The translations under genes and the position numbers were made by a program. Of a DNA stretch of 15,512 bases, positions 5,841-15,040 are shown piece after piece. The stretch is from Treponema sp. (GTDB lineage Bacteria; Spirochaetota; Spirochaetia; Treponematales; Treponemataceae). The notes under the pieces are model-generated. The model did no database searches. It was given only the letters and a program-made list of their open reading frames with translations, and was not told where the DNA came from. How positions within the stretch are numbered: position 1 is the first letter of the stretch; each line of letters begins with the position of its first letter. Where the stretch lies: the NCBI GenBank assembly GCA_016293915.1, contig JAEDCY010000052.1, positions 1-15,512 of the forward strand, in the 5' to 3' direction.

Positions 5841-7154
5841 TTAGTCGAGCATCAGACTTTCCTGGATCTTTCTGAACATATCAATCTGATATTGAGCGCT
5901 TTGAATTCCCTGTATAGCAGGATCAAAGCGTTTATTTAATTTAAGGGCTTCCTGCCAGATTATAATTGCATCTTCCCATTTAGCATCTGCATAATATTTC
6001 AGGCCTGTCTTATAATATTCATCCACCTGGGCATCAATAATGCTGCGACCTTTATCGCCTAACTGGATTTTTGCAGAAAGACTAATTCTGTTTAGTGGCG
6101 CTACTGAAGTAGTCAAGTCCAGGGTATAGTTAAAATTAATTCTGATTTTTTTGATTTCGCATTCAAGCCCGGTACTGATTCTTGGATTTGCACCTTTGAG
6201 AGAAAAACCTGCCAGAAGCGAAAGAAATGATGTAAATTGAATTGAAACGCCGGTATTAAAGTAAGGAAAGATATAGGTTCCTGGTGTTACAAGATTTATC
6301 GGCTGTATAAAATCTGCAGAAACTGTTATCGCTTTAATAAATTTTACAGAAATGCCGGCTCCAATGGTAGTTGGAAGCGGGTCATCAGTTTTTATATCGT
6401 TTCCGAAGCCTGTAAACGAAAGTCCGAGATTTTGAACCGAAAGACCTATTCGTACGTTCGGGTCTCTAGAAGAATAAAACTTCAAAAAATTAAACTGAAG
6501 CATAATTCCAAGATCAGCCATAACGGCGAGGGCACTTTGAGCGAGTCCAGAACCGGAAATAATTGCTCCGGTGTTATTATCTGTATAATCAGGCATACCC
6601 CGCCAGCCGGCTTTCAATGTTATTCCTGCCGCAAGTCCCTTAAAATCATAACCTGCAAGAAAGTTGTAGGAAAGATTAAAAGCGGCCAAGCTTTCGGTGT
6701 AATAACTTCCGGCAACACGTTCTCCAAAGAAGTTGTATTCTGTAAAAGGCATATAAAAACAGGAAATATAGCCTCCGGTACTTAAATGCGGAATATTTTT
6801 AAAGCGGGTAGTAAAAGCAAGAGTTTCAAGCTTGGAATCTGCTATCCAGGCATTATGAAAAAGAGAAATCTGAGTTTCTTTCTGTATGGCTCCTGCAGCA
6901 GGATTAAAACGCAGGTAACTTATATCATCACATAGCCCGGTATAAGCATTGCCAAGACTTTCTGTTCGGCCACCAAAGGGAATAAGAAGGGAGCGGAAAG
7001 AAGTAGTTCCTTCGTTTGGATCAAGAAATGAAGTAAATAAATCTCCGATTGTGGAGGTAGTATCTGTAAGCGACAGAGCTTTCAGCTGCATACCAGGCAA
7101 AATGAGGAAAATCATAAACATTAAAGCACGGGAAAAAATCCCCTTTTTCTTCAT
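5841..7154 (-). CDS. UPF0164 family outer-membrane beta-barrel protein (FadL-like)
   Basis: A 437-residue exported protein. MKKKGIFSRALMFMIFLILPGMQLKA is a signal peptide with probable cleavage near residue 26-28. The mature N-terminus has the treponemal UPF0164 signature: SLLIPFGGRTESLGNAYTG followed by a DD...NPAAG segment, then FHNAWIADSKLETLAF. Aromatic-rich alternating strands typical of a barrel run to about residue 370. These proteins are regarded as FadL-like outer-membrane channels for hydrophobic substrates; the substrate here is unknown. The last 60 or so residues are different: DEYYKTGLKYYADAKWEDAIIIWQEALKL is a single TPR-like helical pair, likely periplasmic. The start has only an A/G-rich AAGAAG upstream. 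It is divergent from the TPR/phosphatase operon across 78 bp and convergent with the GH57-like gene with no gap. Confidence 0.88.
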   Translation of the reverse strand: MKKKGIFSRALMFMIFLILPGMQLKALSLTDTTSTIGDLFTSFLDPNEGTTSFRSLLIPFGGRTESLGNAYTGLCDDISYLRFNPAAGAIQKETQISLFHNAWIADSKLETLAFTTRFKNIPHLSTGGYISCFYMPFTEYNFFGERVAGSYYTESLAAFNLSYNFLAGYDFKGLAAGITLKAGWRGMPDYTDNNTGAIISGSGLAQSALAVMADLGIMLQFNFLKFYSSRDPNVRIGLSVQNLGLSFTGFGNDIKTDDPLPTTIGAGISVKFIKAITVSADFIQPINLVTPGTYIFPYFNTGVSIQFTSFLSLLAGFSLKGANPRISTGLECEIKKIRINFNYTLDLTTSVAPLNRISLSAKIQLGDKGRSIIDAQVDEYYKTGLKYYADAKWEDAIIIWQEALKLNKRFDPAIQGIQSAQYQIDMFRKIQESLMLD

Positions 7155-7194
7155 AACTTACTTCTTTTTCGGAATCTTAATTCTTTTCTATAAG

Positions 7195-7228
7195 TATAAT
7201 ATCTTATTTGCCGAAAATAAAATATAAT
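7195..7228. promoter_or_regulatory. AT-rich divergent promoter patch with overlapping -10 boxes
   Basis: On the plus strand, perfect TATAAT boxes lie at 7195-7200 and 7223-7228. On the minus strand TATTAT reads 7201-7196, overlapping the first of these. The first plus box would give a leader of about 26 bases; the second lies only 4 bp from the ATG at 7233. No strong -35 elements are visible, so individual assignments are tentative. The overlap suggests the UPF0164 gene and the TPR/phosphatase operon compete for, or share, RNA polymerase here. Confidence 0.4.
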
Positions 7229-7232
7229 ATAA

Positions 7233-10200
7233 ATGATGAAAAGGAAAATTGTCCTTATTACAGCAATTCTGATTTTTCTCACAAGTTCCTGTCTTTTTGC
7301 CCAGAAATCACAGGAAAAGGATGATTTGTCTCTTTTTGAAATTGACAGACTGATTCGTCTCACAGAATATGACGAAGCCCTCAGGCAGCTGAATATCTAC
7401 ATAGAAAAAAATCCCGAGAAATTCGACAGCGCTCAAAGCCGTATCAAGAGGATTATGCATGCCCGTAATCAGTATTCAATTCTCGCAGAACGCCTTATCA
7501 AATTGATTCAGACAGACCCGGGTAATAACAAGGAGATTTACGAGATTACAGCTCAGCTTGAAAAATTCGAAAAGCATCCTTCTGACCAGAACCTCCAGTT
7601 TATTGCAGACCTTAAAAAATCAGCAGAGTTCAACTACTTCCGTGCTCTTTTTATGGAGATTCAGAATGAAACTGCTGCAAGGTCTAAAGCCGGTGAATAT
7701 ATTGCGGCGGTAGAAAAGGCAAAAGAAGGTTTCTGGCTTTACCGTGACAATTTTTATGAACAGTGGGAAAATCAGCCGGAAATTACAGGTGCCGTAAATA
7801 AAACTCTTGCAAATCTGGATTTAAGGCTTGCAGAATTCGAAGAAAAGAATTACCTTCCGCGCTTAAACAATATTATAAATGATTTTATCAAAGCTGTTCA
7901 AAATGAGCAGTATGAACAGTCTTTGAACAGGCTTGCTGAAGTTGAAGTTTCTTTCAGAAATTATAATCGTCTTCGAACGGGAATTGTTCAGGCTGGTAAG
8001 GAGCTTCAATCTCAGTTTTCCGAGATTCAGAAACTTGATTCTGATTCTACGGATGCTTCCTTCCTGCCTTTTATGTTCCGTTTTGTTTTTGGAATTGAAT
8101 CTGTAGAGGACTCTGGAATTCTTGGCGCGGTTGATTCTCAGTGGAATGCAGCTGTGGGCCGTATGAACGAAGCTGTGTATTCTGTGCTTTTGGAAAAATA
8201 TTCTGGGTATGAGACGGGGATTGATAATATTTTAGTTTCTGAAGTTGGAAGATACTGCGCGCTGGATCGTCGTGTACTTGATATTTATAAGATTGCAACG
8301 ATTGAAGGTGATGATTCTCATACACTCAAAAATCCATATTCCCGATATTATTCATTTTGTGATTATGCACAGAACCTTTGTCAGAATGCATTACGGCTTA
8401 CTCAGGTTAGAAATGAAATTCTTACTGTCACAGAAAATCAGAAAAATGATATAGCAAGTATAAAGGCTGGAACAAATGCAGCAGCCCTTATTAAAGGTTT
8501 GTTTGATTCAAATGATAGAATTACGGTTCTTGCCGGTATAAAAGAAGAGCAGCATATCAATTCCTATGATTGGGCTGACGGTGCAACTGCAGATTTTTCC
8601 GGTCTTTCTCAACTTTACGAAAGTATACTTGATGATATTTTTGAAAAGGCTTCTGCGGCCCTTTCAGGTTCCTGGTCTGAAATTACAGATTATTATTCTG
8701 CCGATTCTGTCCACATTTATGAAGGCGCACTGGCTTATTATAATTCAGCAGATAAATATCGCGAAGGCTTTTTAACAAAGATTTCAGACAGTGTAATCAG
8801 GGAATTGAATCATGATATTTCTAAATCAATTGCTTACCAGGATACTTTTAATTCAGATCCGGAACTTGATTTTGGAATTATCTACAGTTATCCGGATATT
8901 TCATATAAAGTGTCGCAATATACAAGAAATCTTGCAGAAAAAGGAATTGCAACACTTGGTACTTATGATAATATAATTCTTGATAATTTTAACAGTCATC
9001 CGCAGCAGAAGGAAAACAGTGAAATCCAGAGCTATGTAAATGAAGCTCAGAAAAATATAGATCTTCAGCGTCAGAAGCTTAATCAGTTAATTACAGATTC
9101 TCAAAATCAGGCAGCTCTTGCCCAGAGACAGATGACAGCTTCTCAGCTTGCCCGCAATGAGGCTGATCTTCGTTTTAATGAAGCTCAGAATGCCCTTCGT
9201 AAAGAAGATTTTGAAACTGCCCGTAAAAAACTTCAGGATGCACTTACAAAATATGATGAAGCTCTTATGAATCAGAATGATGAAGAACTTCGTGCAGAAA
9301 CAGACCGAAAACTTCAGGTTCTTGGTGAAAGTATAGCAAAGGCAGAAAATGAAATTGTAGTTCGTGAAGTTCGTAATCTTAAGACCCGTGCAAAAGATGC
9401 ATATTTTAACGGACGCTTTGATGATGCAGAAAAATACCTGAATCAGGCAAAAATCCGCTGGGCTGTTACAAACGTAAATGAAGATGAAGAAATCACAAAT
9501 CTTATGAACTTTGTAAATACTGCAATTTCAATGAAAACCGGACGAGAGATTCTTCCTTCTGCACCTCAGTATCCGGAGATGTCTCAGCTTTTGAATATTG
9601 CTTACCAGTATTTTGATGAAGGAAGCAGAAAAATAGGTGAAGGAGATAGAGCCGGTGGTGAAGCAGAACTTGCTCTTGCTCTTGAGAGTATCCAAAAGCT
9701 TCAGTATGTATATCCGCTGAATCAGGAAGCATCAATTTTAACTTTGAGAATAAACCGCCTGCTGGACCCCAAAAAATTCAGCGAAGAATTTTCGCAAAAA
9801 ATAGAAATGGCAAGAATGATGTGTAAGAATAAGGAAACACAGCAGGAAGGCTATGCAAATCTTTTAGATTATTATCAGCTGGATCCAGCCTACAAAGGAC
9901 TTAAGGATTTAATTTATCAGGTTGAAATTGATATCGGAATTCGTCAGAAGCCTGTAAGCAATACTGGTGCCAGCCGCGCTAAAAAGCTTGTAGCTGATGC
10001 ACAGAAAATTTACAGTACTGCCGGAAACGATACTGCAAAACTTCAGAATGCTCTTGCAAAAATAGATGAAGCACTTGCTCTTGTCTCTGATAATAAAGAA
10101 GCAATGGATTTAAAAGACAAAATTACAACAAAAATTGGTGGTAATACTTCTACGGTTCTTTCTACAGAAGATGAAAGACTTTATCAGCTTGCAATTCAGC

Positions 10201-10322
10201 GACTTCAGAATAATAATGTAGTAGGTGCGAATGCAATTGTAGAACAGCTTTTGAAAAAGCAGCAGAACGCTAATTCGCAGAAAATTAAGGATTTAAAGAA
10301 TAAGATTGAGGCACGAAGTTAG
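7233..10322 (+). CDS. Large exported TPR / coiled-coil protein, possible lipoprotein
   Basis: A 1029-residue protein whose specific function I do not recognise. Residues 1-23 are a signal sequence. Cys20 after LTSS gives a relaxed, spirochaete-style lipobox, while LFA/Q at 21-24 would suit signal peptidase I, so lipidation is possible but unproven. The first TPR-like unit is about 34-65 (IDRLIRLTEYDEALRQLNIYIEKNPE). A long helical middle follows. A coiled coil lies at about 604-645 (QKNIDLQRQKLNQLITDSQ onward). More TPR-like units occur near 640-680 (RKEDFETARKKLQDAL), 710-735 (YFNGRFDDAEKYLNQA), 785-820, 914-945 and 982-1010. Such repeats normally scaffold protein complexes, here in the periplasm or at a membrane surface. 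The gene starts with two adjacent ATG codons and no clear Shine-Dalgarno. Its stop is 3 bp before the sensor-phosphatase ATG, so the two are almost certainly cotranscribed. Confidence 0.85.
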   Translation: MMKRKIVLITAILIFLTSSCLFAQKSQEKDDLSLFEIDRLIRLTEYDEALRQLNIYIEKNPEKFDSAQSRIKRIMHARNQYSILAERLIKLIQTDPGNNKEIYEITAQLEKFEKHPSDQNLQFIADLKKSAEFNYFRALFMEIQNETAARSKAGEYIAAVEKAKEGFWLYRDNFYEQWENQPEITGAVNKTLANLDLRLAEFEEKNYLPRLNNIINDFIKAVQNEQYEQSLNRLAEVEVSFRNYNRLRTGIVQAGKELQSQFSEIQKLDSDSTDASFLPFMFRFVFGIESVEDSGILGAVDSQWNAAVGRMNEAVYSVLLEKYSGYETGIDNILVSEVGRYCALDRRVLDIYKIATIEGDDSHTLKNPYSRYYSFCDYAQNLCQNALRLTQVRNEILTVTENQKNDIASIKAGTNAAALIKGLFDSNDRITVLAGIKEEQHINSYDWADGATADFSGLSQLYESILDDIFEKASAALSGSWSEITDYYSADSVHIYEGALAYYNSADKYREGFLTKISDSVIRELNHDISKSIAYQDTFNSDPELDFGIIYSYPDISYKVSQYTRNLAEKGIATLGTYDNIILDNFNSHPQQKENSEIQSYVNEAQKNIDLQRQKLNQLITDSQNQAALAQRQMTASQLARNEADLRFNEAQNALRKEDFETARKKLQDALTKYDEALMNQNDEELRAETDRKLQVLGESIAKAENEIVVREVRNLKTRAKDAYFNGRFDDAEKYLNQAKIRWAVTNVNEDEEITNLMNFVNTAISMKTGREILPSAPQYPEMSQLLNIAYQYFDEGSRKIGEGDRAGGEAELALALESIQKLQYVYPLNQEASILTLRINRLLDPKKFSEEFSQKIEMARMMCKNKETQQEGYANLLDYYQLDPAYKGLKDLIYQVEIDIGIRQKPVSNTGASRAKKLVADAQKIYSTAGNDTAKLQNALAKIDEALALVSDNKEAMDLKDKITTKIGGNTSTVLSTEDERLYQLAIQRLQNNNVVGANAIVEQLLKKQQNANSQKIKDLKNKIEARS

Positions 10323-10325
10323 TTT

Positions 10326-13300
10326 ATGAAAAGATGTACAGCAGTTTGTAAAAAATTATTCTTTCTCCTTTTGTTCTTTATAAGTTTTTATACCGGATTA
10401 TTTGCCGCAGATTTTTACTGGGAAAATCCGGAAGTTATAACAAACACTGATTCCAGATTCCCTGTTACAATTTCAGCTCCTGATGGAAAATCTACTTATC
10501 TTTTCTGGCAGGAAGTTGATGTGAATACACGACAGATTTATCTTTCTGCGAGGTCCTATAGTACCCTTAAAGAATATACAGAAACAAGACGTTTTGCCGG
10601 TCCTTTTGATTATTCAGGTGATGAGGTTCCAGATATTTACACAGCAGCAGTTCTGAAAAAAGGAACGGTTGGAGTTGCTGTAATGACTGGGCTTTCGAAT
10701 CTTGCGGTTTATGTTTCTACAGATGCTTGTAAAAATTTCACAGAAACAAAACTGCCATCAACCTCTTCGATTACAGTTGCACCGCGTATTTATGCAACGG
10801 GCGCGGATACTTTCAGAATATTTACTTCCGTTGGTGAAGAAAACTCGTTTACAATTTTTACAGCAGAATCTTCTGATGGAATTAAATGGCCGCGTTTCAG
10901 TCAGTTTCAGCCTGCGGCAAATTACAGAAACCCTTTTATTCCGGTTTTGCTTCATACTTCCTTTGGAGATATTGTTGTTTTTCAGGCTCAGTATACTTCA
11001 GCTGAAACAAACAGACTTTCTTATCAGATTTATATGACTGTAGATGCCGGTTCAAATGGTAGAAGCTGGAGCCAGCCGGTTTTAGTTACAGACCGGAATT
11101 CGCTGCAGGGGCGCGGTGGAAAACAGTTTTATGAATATCAGAACCAGAGGCCTGTTCTTTATGAATATGAAGGCCTTGTATATATGGCCTGGGAACGTAC
11201 GGATACTGTTAATTCTTCAATATGGATAGAAAACATTACGGCGAATGGAGTTTCTTCAGGTAGTGCAGAAAAAATTTCTGATAATGGAAATGCCAGTCGT
11301 CCTGTTCTTTTTGAGTATAATGATTCTCTTTATATGACCTGGTTTGATACAAGACGAGGTCGGGAATCAGTTTATATGGTAAAAAAAGATGGAAGCTACT
11401 GGAATGAAACAAAGCTTGTAGAAGACCGTAATTCTAATATGTTTGTACATCCTCTGATAACTGAGTCTGCTGCAGAAAATAATGAAGAAAATATAAATTC
11501 AAAAATACTTTCATTTATATGGCAGCAGGTTAATTCTGCATCCAAGAATTCTATTGCAATTCTTTCTCCAGATAAATCGGTTCTGCCACCTTCTTTTACT
11601 CCCTTGTCTTATAAAAAAGGAAAAAGTTCACGTTCAGAAGATGTTCGTATCCAGATAAACTTTCCAGCAGATTCTTCAAATATTTCAGGTTATTCTTATA
11701 CCTGGGGTAAAGATAATAATGCTCTTCCTCCAATGCAGATTGAACATTTTACAAAAGAAAATGTAATTAAACTCAAAGCAAGGGAAGACGGTATTTATGT
11801 TCTCAGGGCAAGAGTTGCAGATTATGCGGGAAACTGGTCAGAGCCTGTTAGTATAAACTATCATCTTGATTTAACGCCACCACAAGCTCCGTATATTTCA
11901 ATGGAAAATCTGGATGAATATGGTTTTGTAAATTCAAATAATTACAGTCTTAACTGGAAGGCTTCTCTTTCGGAAGATGCAGTTGAATATCTTTATAAAA
12001 TTGAATATCTGGGCGCTATACCGAAATCAATTACCGTTTCGAAAAAACATCCTGTGAGACTAAGCTCTGAAAAAATTCAGGAAATAAAAGAAAGTCTTTT
12101 TAAAAGATATGACGGACAGCTCAAAAAAGAACGACATCTAACCAGGTCAAATTCTACTGCTACACATAAACTAACAACCGTTCGTTATTATAATCGGCCG
12201 AATGGTGTTTATCTGCTTTCAGTTTCTGCAGTCGATGAAGTTGGAAATATCAGCGAGCCGACATCTGTGCTTTACATATTAAATAAATTTCAGCCTTCTA
12301 CATATATAACTGGAGTTCAACAGACAAAGAATGATTCTGGAGAAAGTCTCCTGTCTATTACCGGTGGTGGATTTACTTATGATGGAACTATAAAAGAAAT
12401 TTATATCGATGCTGATGGTAAGGCTCCGTATGACCTTACACTTTCTGCTTCAGAAGGACAGTTTAAGGTTCAATCTGATTCAAGAATATCTTATGTTCAG
12501 CTTGGTACAGAGCTTGATGAAGGTAAATATAAAATCGGTCTTCTTCACACTGACCGCGGGTTGTACTTTACTGGTACTGTACTTACGATTTCTCAAACTG
12601 GAACTATGAAAATAGAAGCAGAGTATACACCTCAAAGTCGCTTAAATGCTCATTTCAAGCAGTATAAATACAAAGTTGCTGTCAGTCTGATTCTTGTATT
12701 TGTAATTATATTGATTGTAGCAGTAGTCATAATTTTTATTGTAATTAATCTTTATCAGAATATATATGAAAAAAATCTTACACAGAACGAATTAAAATCT
12801 TTGTTCACAGGAACTGCCATGCCGTTAAAAGATTTAAAGAAAAATTTCAAAAGGCTTCCGAGTCTTAAGAAAAAACTCATTGCATTTGCATTCTCACTTG
12901 TTATAGCGGTGGTTATAGCTGTTTCTCTTGAAAACGGATATAAGGTTATAAGACTTCAGGAGCAGACTATGGCAGCCGGTCTGCAAAACCGAACAGAGGT
13001 TCTTCTTGAAAGCCTTCATTCTGGCGTAAAGAATTTCTTCCCTGCAAATAACCTTCTTGAGCTTACAGCTCTTCCGGCTCAAAAAGATGCTATGGATGAA
13101 GTTAAATATGTAACTATAATTGGTCAGCAGCTGGATGCTAATTCGGCAGAAAAGTTGAATTATATCTGGGCAACGAATGATCCTAATATAGAAGAAAAAA
13201 CTGGAAGCTATACGCTGATTTATGGTGAGTCAGAATTACAAGAAGAAGTTATTCTGGATGTTACGGAAAAATTAAAAGAACTCGACAATGTAATTGAAAA

Positions 13301-15023
13301 AGATCTTGCCGATCTATCAGAAAAAATTGACAGCCTTTCAAGAGAAGCTGAACGTCTTTATGCATCTCCTGTAGAAGAAGATGCAGCTGAAGCAGAAAGG
13401 CTTTCTGATGTTATAGTTGAACTTAGAAATCAGCTTGATACAAGGCTTGCCGAATACTCAAAAGGTGCGGCTGGTTCTTTCCCTGCTTTTGATACAGAAA
13501 ATCTTGACCAGACAAATACTGATTATATTTTCTATCGCCCTGTAATGTATCGTAAAGGAACTACAGGAAATTACATTCATAGTGTAATTTACCTTGAGCT
13601 TTCAACTCAAAGCCTTATAGACAGCTTAAATGCCGAGATCAAAAAGATTGTTCTTTTCTCTCTGATTGTAGCAGTTGCTGCCGTTGCCTTTGGAATTGCC
13701 GGCGCTTATCTTTTTGCTTCTCTTATTGTACGTCCTGTCAAAAAACTTGAAAAACATGTAATTATGATTGGACAGACAAAAAACAAAATTAACCTCAAAG
13801 GAAAAGATGTAGAGATTAAATCACGTGATGAAGTAGGGCGTCTTGGAGATGCAATTAATAACATGACTCATGAGCTTATTGAAAATGCTGAAGAAGAAGC
13901 TCTTGTAATGGACGGTAAAGCTGTTCAAAAAGCCTTTTTACCGCTCGAAGCGTTAGGAGGCAATAACAAGAATACCTTTGCTCAATATACAGATAATAAT
14001 CTTGAATGTTTTGGTTATTATGAAGGTGAATCTGGTGTATCCGGTGACTATTTTGATTACCGCCGTCTCGATGATACCTGGTTTGGAATAATAAAGTGTG
14101 ACGTTTCTGGTCATGGAATCCCTGCTGCGATTATCATGACTGTTGTAGCAACAATTTTCCGTCGCTACTTTGAAAAGTGGTCTTACGCTAAAAATGGAAC
14201 ACATCTTGAAAAATTAGTAGAACAGATTAATGACTTTATTGAAGGACTTGGTTTAAGAGGTAAGTTTGCAACTCTCATTATCTGTCTTTTAAATGTAAAG
14301 AACGGTGAACTTTATATGTGTAATGCCGGTGATAATCTTGTTCACATTTATGAAGCTTCTACACATACATTAAAACTTCTTACTCTTGCTTCTGCTCCAA
14401 CAGCCGGTGTATTTACTTCTGATCTTGTTGCAATGCGAGGCGGCTTTAAGGTTGAGAAAACTGTTTTGAATCACGGAGATATTTTATATCTTTATACTGA
14501 CGGTATAGAAGAATCTACCCGAAGAATTCGTGAACTTGATTATTCTGTCCGCCAGAATGAAGTTGAAGTTAAAAAGATGAATCCAAAAACTCACGAAGAA
14601 GAATCTGAGTTTAAAATGGAAGACGCAAAAGAAGAGTTCGGTCCGGAAAGAATTAAGCAGGTTATTGAAGCTGTTTATAATAAGAGGAAGTTTATCCTGA
14701 CTAAACAGGATAATCCGGCAGTCGGGGAAAATCTTGAATTTGATTTTACAAAATGTGAAGGAACCGTTTCGGAATCAATTCTTGCTCTTGCTTCATTGGA
14801 AAAGGTATTCCGTCTTTATAAATCTCCTGCTGTGCAGCAGACTGATTATATAAAGATTGATAAAAAGATTGACGAATTCCTTGTTAAGTACTTTAATATG
14901 TATGATTATTATGCAGCACATAAAACTGATGATGCGTCGGGCTCAAACTATGTAGATTATGATCAGATGCTGGAAGATGAACAGTCTGACGATCTCACTT
15001 TGCTTGCAATTAAGAGGAAATAA
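10326..15023 (+). CDS. Giant membrane sensor with HAMP and SpoIIE/PP2C phosphatase
   Basis: A 1565-residue receptor that likely dephosphorylates a cytoplasmic phosphoprotein in response to envelope signals; SpoIIE/RsbU relatives usually act on STAS anti-anti-sigma factors. A signal peptide spans 1-28. Residues about 40-420 are beta-rich with seven roughly 50-residue units (for example RPVLYEYEGLVYMAWE at 275-290 and RPVLFEYNDSLYMTWF at 325-340), consistent with a beta-propeller. Fn3/Y_Y_Y-like modules follow at about 437-655 (AGNWSEP, VGNISEP) and an IPT/TIG-like module at about 656-760. TM1 is 784-810, a basic cytoplasmic linker is 811-848, TM2 is 849-868, and a second periplasmic region is 869-1106. 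TM3 is 1107-1135, HAMP about 1136-1190, and PP2C about 1220-1563. Metal-binding aspartates are present: GDYFDY (Asp1241), CDVSGHG (Asp1259), YTDG (Asp1392) and DDLTLL (1555-1556). The start lies 3 bp after the TPR gene. Confidence 0.92.
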   Translation: MKRCTAVCKKLFFLLLFFISFYTGLFAADFYWENPEVITNTDSRFPVTISAPDGKSTYLFWQEVDVNTRQIYLSARSYSTLKEYTETRRFAGPFDYSGDEVPDIYTAAVLKKGTVGVAVMTGLSNLAVYVSTDACKNFTETKLPSTSSITVAPRIYATGADTFRIFTSVGEENSFTIFTAESSDGIKWPRFSQFQPAANYRNPFIPVLLHTSFGDIVVFQAQYTSAETNRLSYQIYMTVDAGSNGRSWSQPVLVTDRNSLQGRGGKQFYEYQNQRPVLYEYEGLVYMAWERTDTVNSSIWIENITANGVSSGSAEKISDNGNASRPVLFEYNDSLYMTWFDTRRGRESVYMVKKDGSYWNETKLVEDRNSNMFVHPLITESAAENNEENINSKILSFIWQQVNSASKNSIAILSPDKSVLPPSFTPLSYKKGKSSRSEDVRIQINFPADSSNISGYSYTWGKDNNALPPMQIEHFTKENVIKLKAREDGIYVLRARVADYAGNWSEPVSINYHLDLTPPQAPYISMENLDEYGFVNSNNYSLNWKASLSEDAVEYLYKIEYLGAIPKSITVSKKHPVRLSSEKIQEIKESLFKRYDGQLKKERHLTRSNSTATHKLTTVRYYNRPNGVYLLSVSAVDEVGNISEPTSVLYILNKFQPSTYITGVQQTKNDSGESLLSITGGGFTYDGTIKEIYIDADGKAPYDLTLSASEGQFKVQSDSRISYVQLGTELDEGKYKIGLLHTDRGLYFTGTVLTISQTGTMKIEAEYTPQSRLNAHFKQYKYKVAVSLILVFVIILIVAVVIIFIVINLYQNIYEKNLTQNELKSLFTGTAMPLKDLKKNFKRLPSLKKKLIAFAFSLVIAVVIAVSLENGYKVIRLQEQTMAAGLQNRTEVLLESLHSGVKNFFPANNLLELTALPAQKDAMDEVKYVTIIGQQLDANSAEKLNYIWATNDPNIEEKTGSYTLIYGESELQEEVILDVTEKLKELDNVIEKDLADLSEKIDSLSREAERLYASPVEEDAAEAERLSDVIVELRNQLDTRLAEYSKGAAGSFPAFDTENLDQTNTDYIFYRPVMYRKGTTGNYIHSVIYLELSTQSLIDSLNAEIKKIVLFSLIVAVAAVAFGIAGAYLFASLIVRPVKKLEKHVIMIGQTKNKINLKGKDVEIKSRDEVGRLGDAINNMTHELIENAEEEALVMDGKAVQKAFLPLEALGGNNKNTFAQYTDNNLECFGYYEGESGVSGDYFDYRRLDDTWFGIIKCDVSGHGIPAAIIMTVVATIFRRYFEKWSYAKNGTHLEKLVEQINDFIEGLGLRGKFATLIICLLNVKNGELYMCNAGDNLVHIYEASTHTLKLLTLASAPTAGVFTSDLVAMRGGFKVEKTVLNHGDILYLYTDGIEESTRRIRELDYSVRQNEVEVKKMNPKTHEEESEFKMEDAKEEFGPERIKQVIEAVYNKRKFILTKQDNPAVGENLEFDFTKCEGTVSESILALASLEKVFRLYKSPAVQQTDYIKIDKKIDEFLVKYFNMYDYYAAHKTDDASGSNYVDYDQMLEDEQSDDLTLLAIKRK

Positions 15024-15026
15024 TAA

Positions 15027-15032
15027 AAGAGG
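15027..15032 (+). promoter_or_regulatory. Ribosome binding site of the small helical protein
   Basis: AAGAGG lies 8 bases before the ATG at 15041. It is the clearest Shine-Dalgarno in the window and firmly fixes this start; the other genes here have weak or no such motif. Confidence 0.75.
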
Positions 15033-15040
15033 TAAACGAT

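Noticed and set aside
6432..6785. 117-codon plus-strand open frame opposite the UPF0164 gene
   Set aside because: Cys/Lys/Ser-rich product without family features, lying entirely antisense to a well-supported barrel gene.
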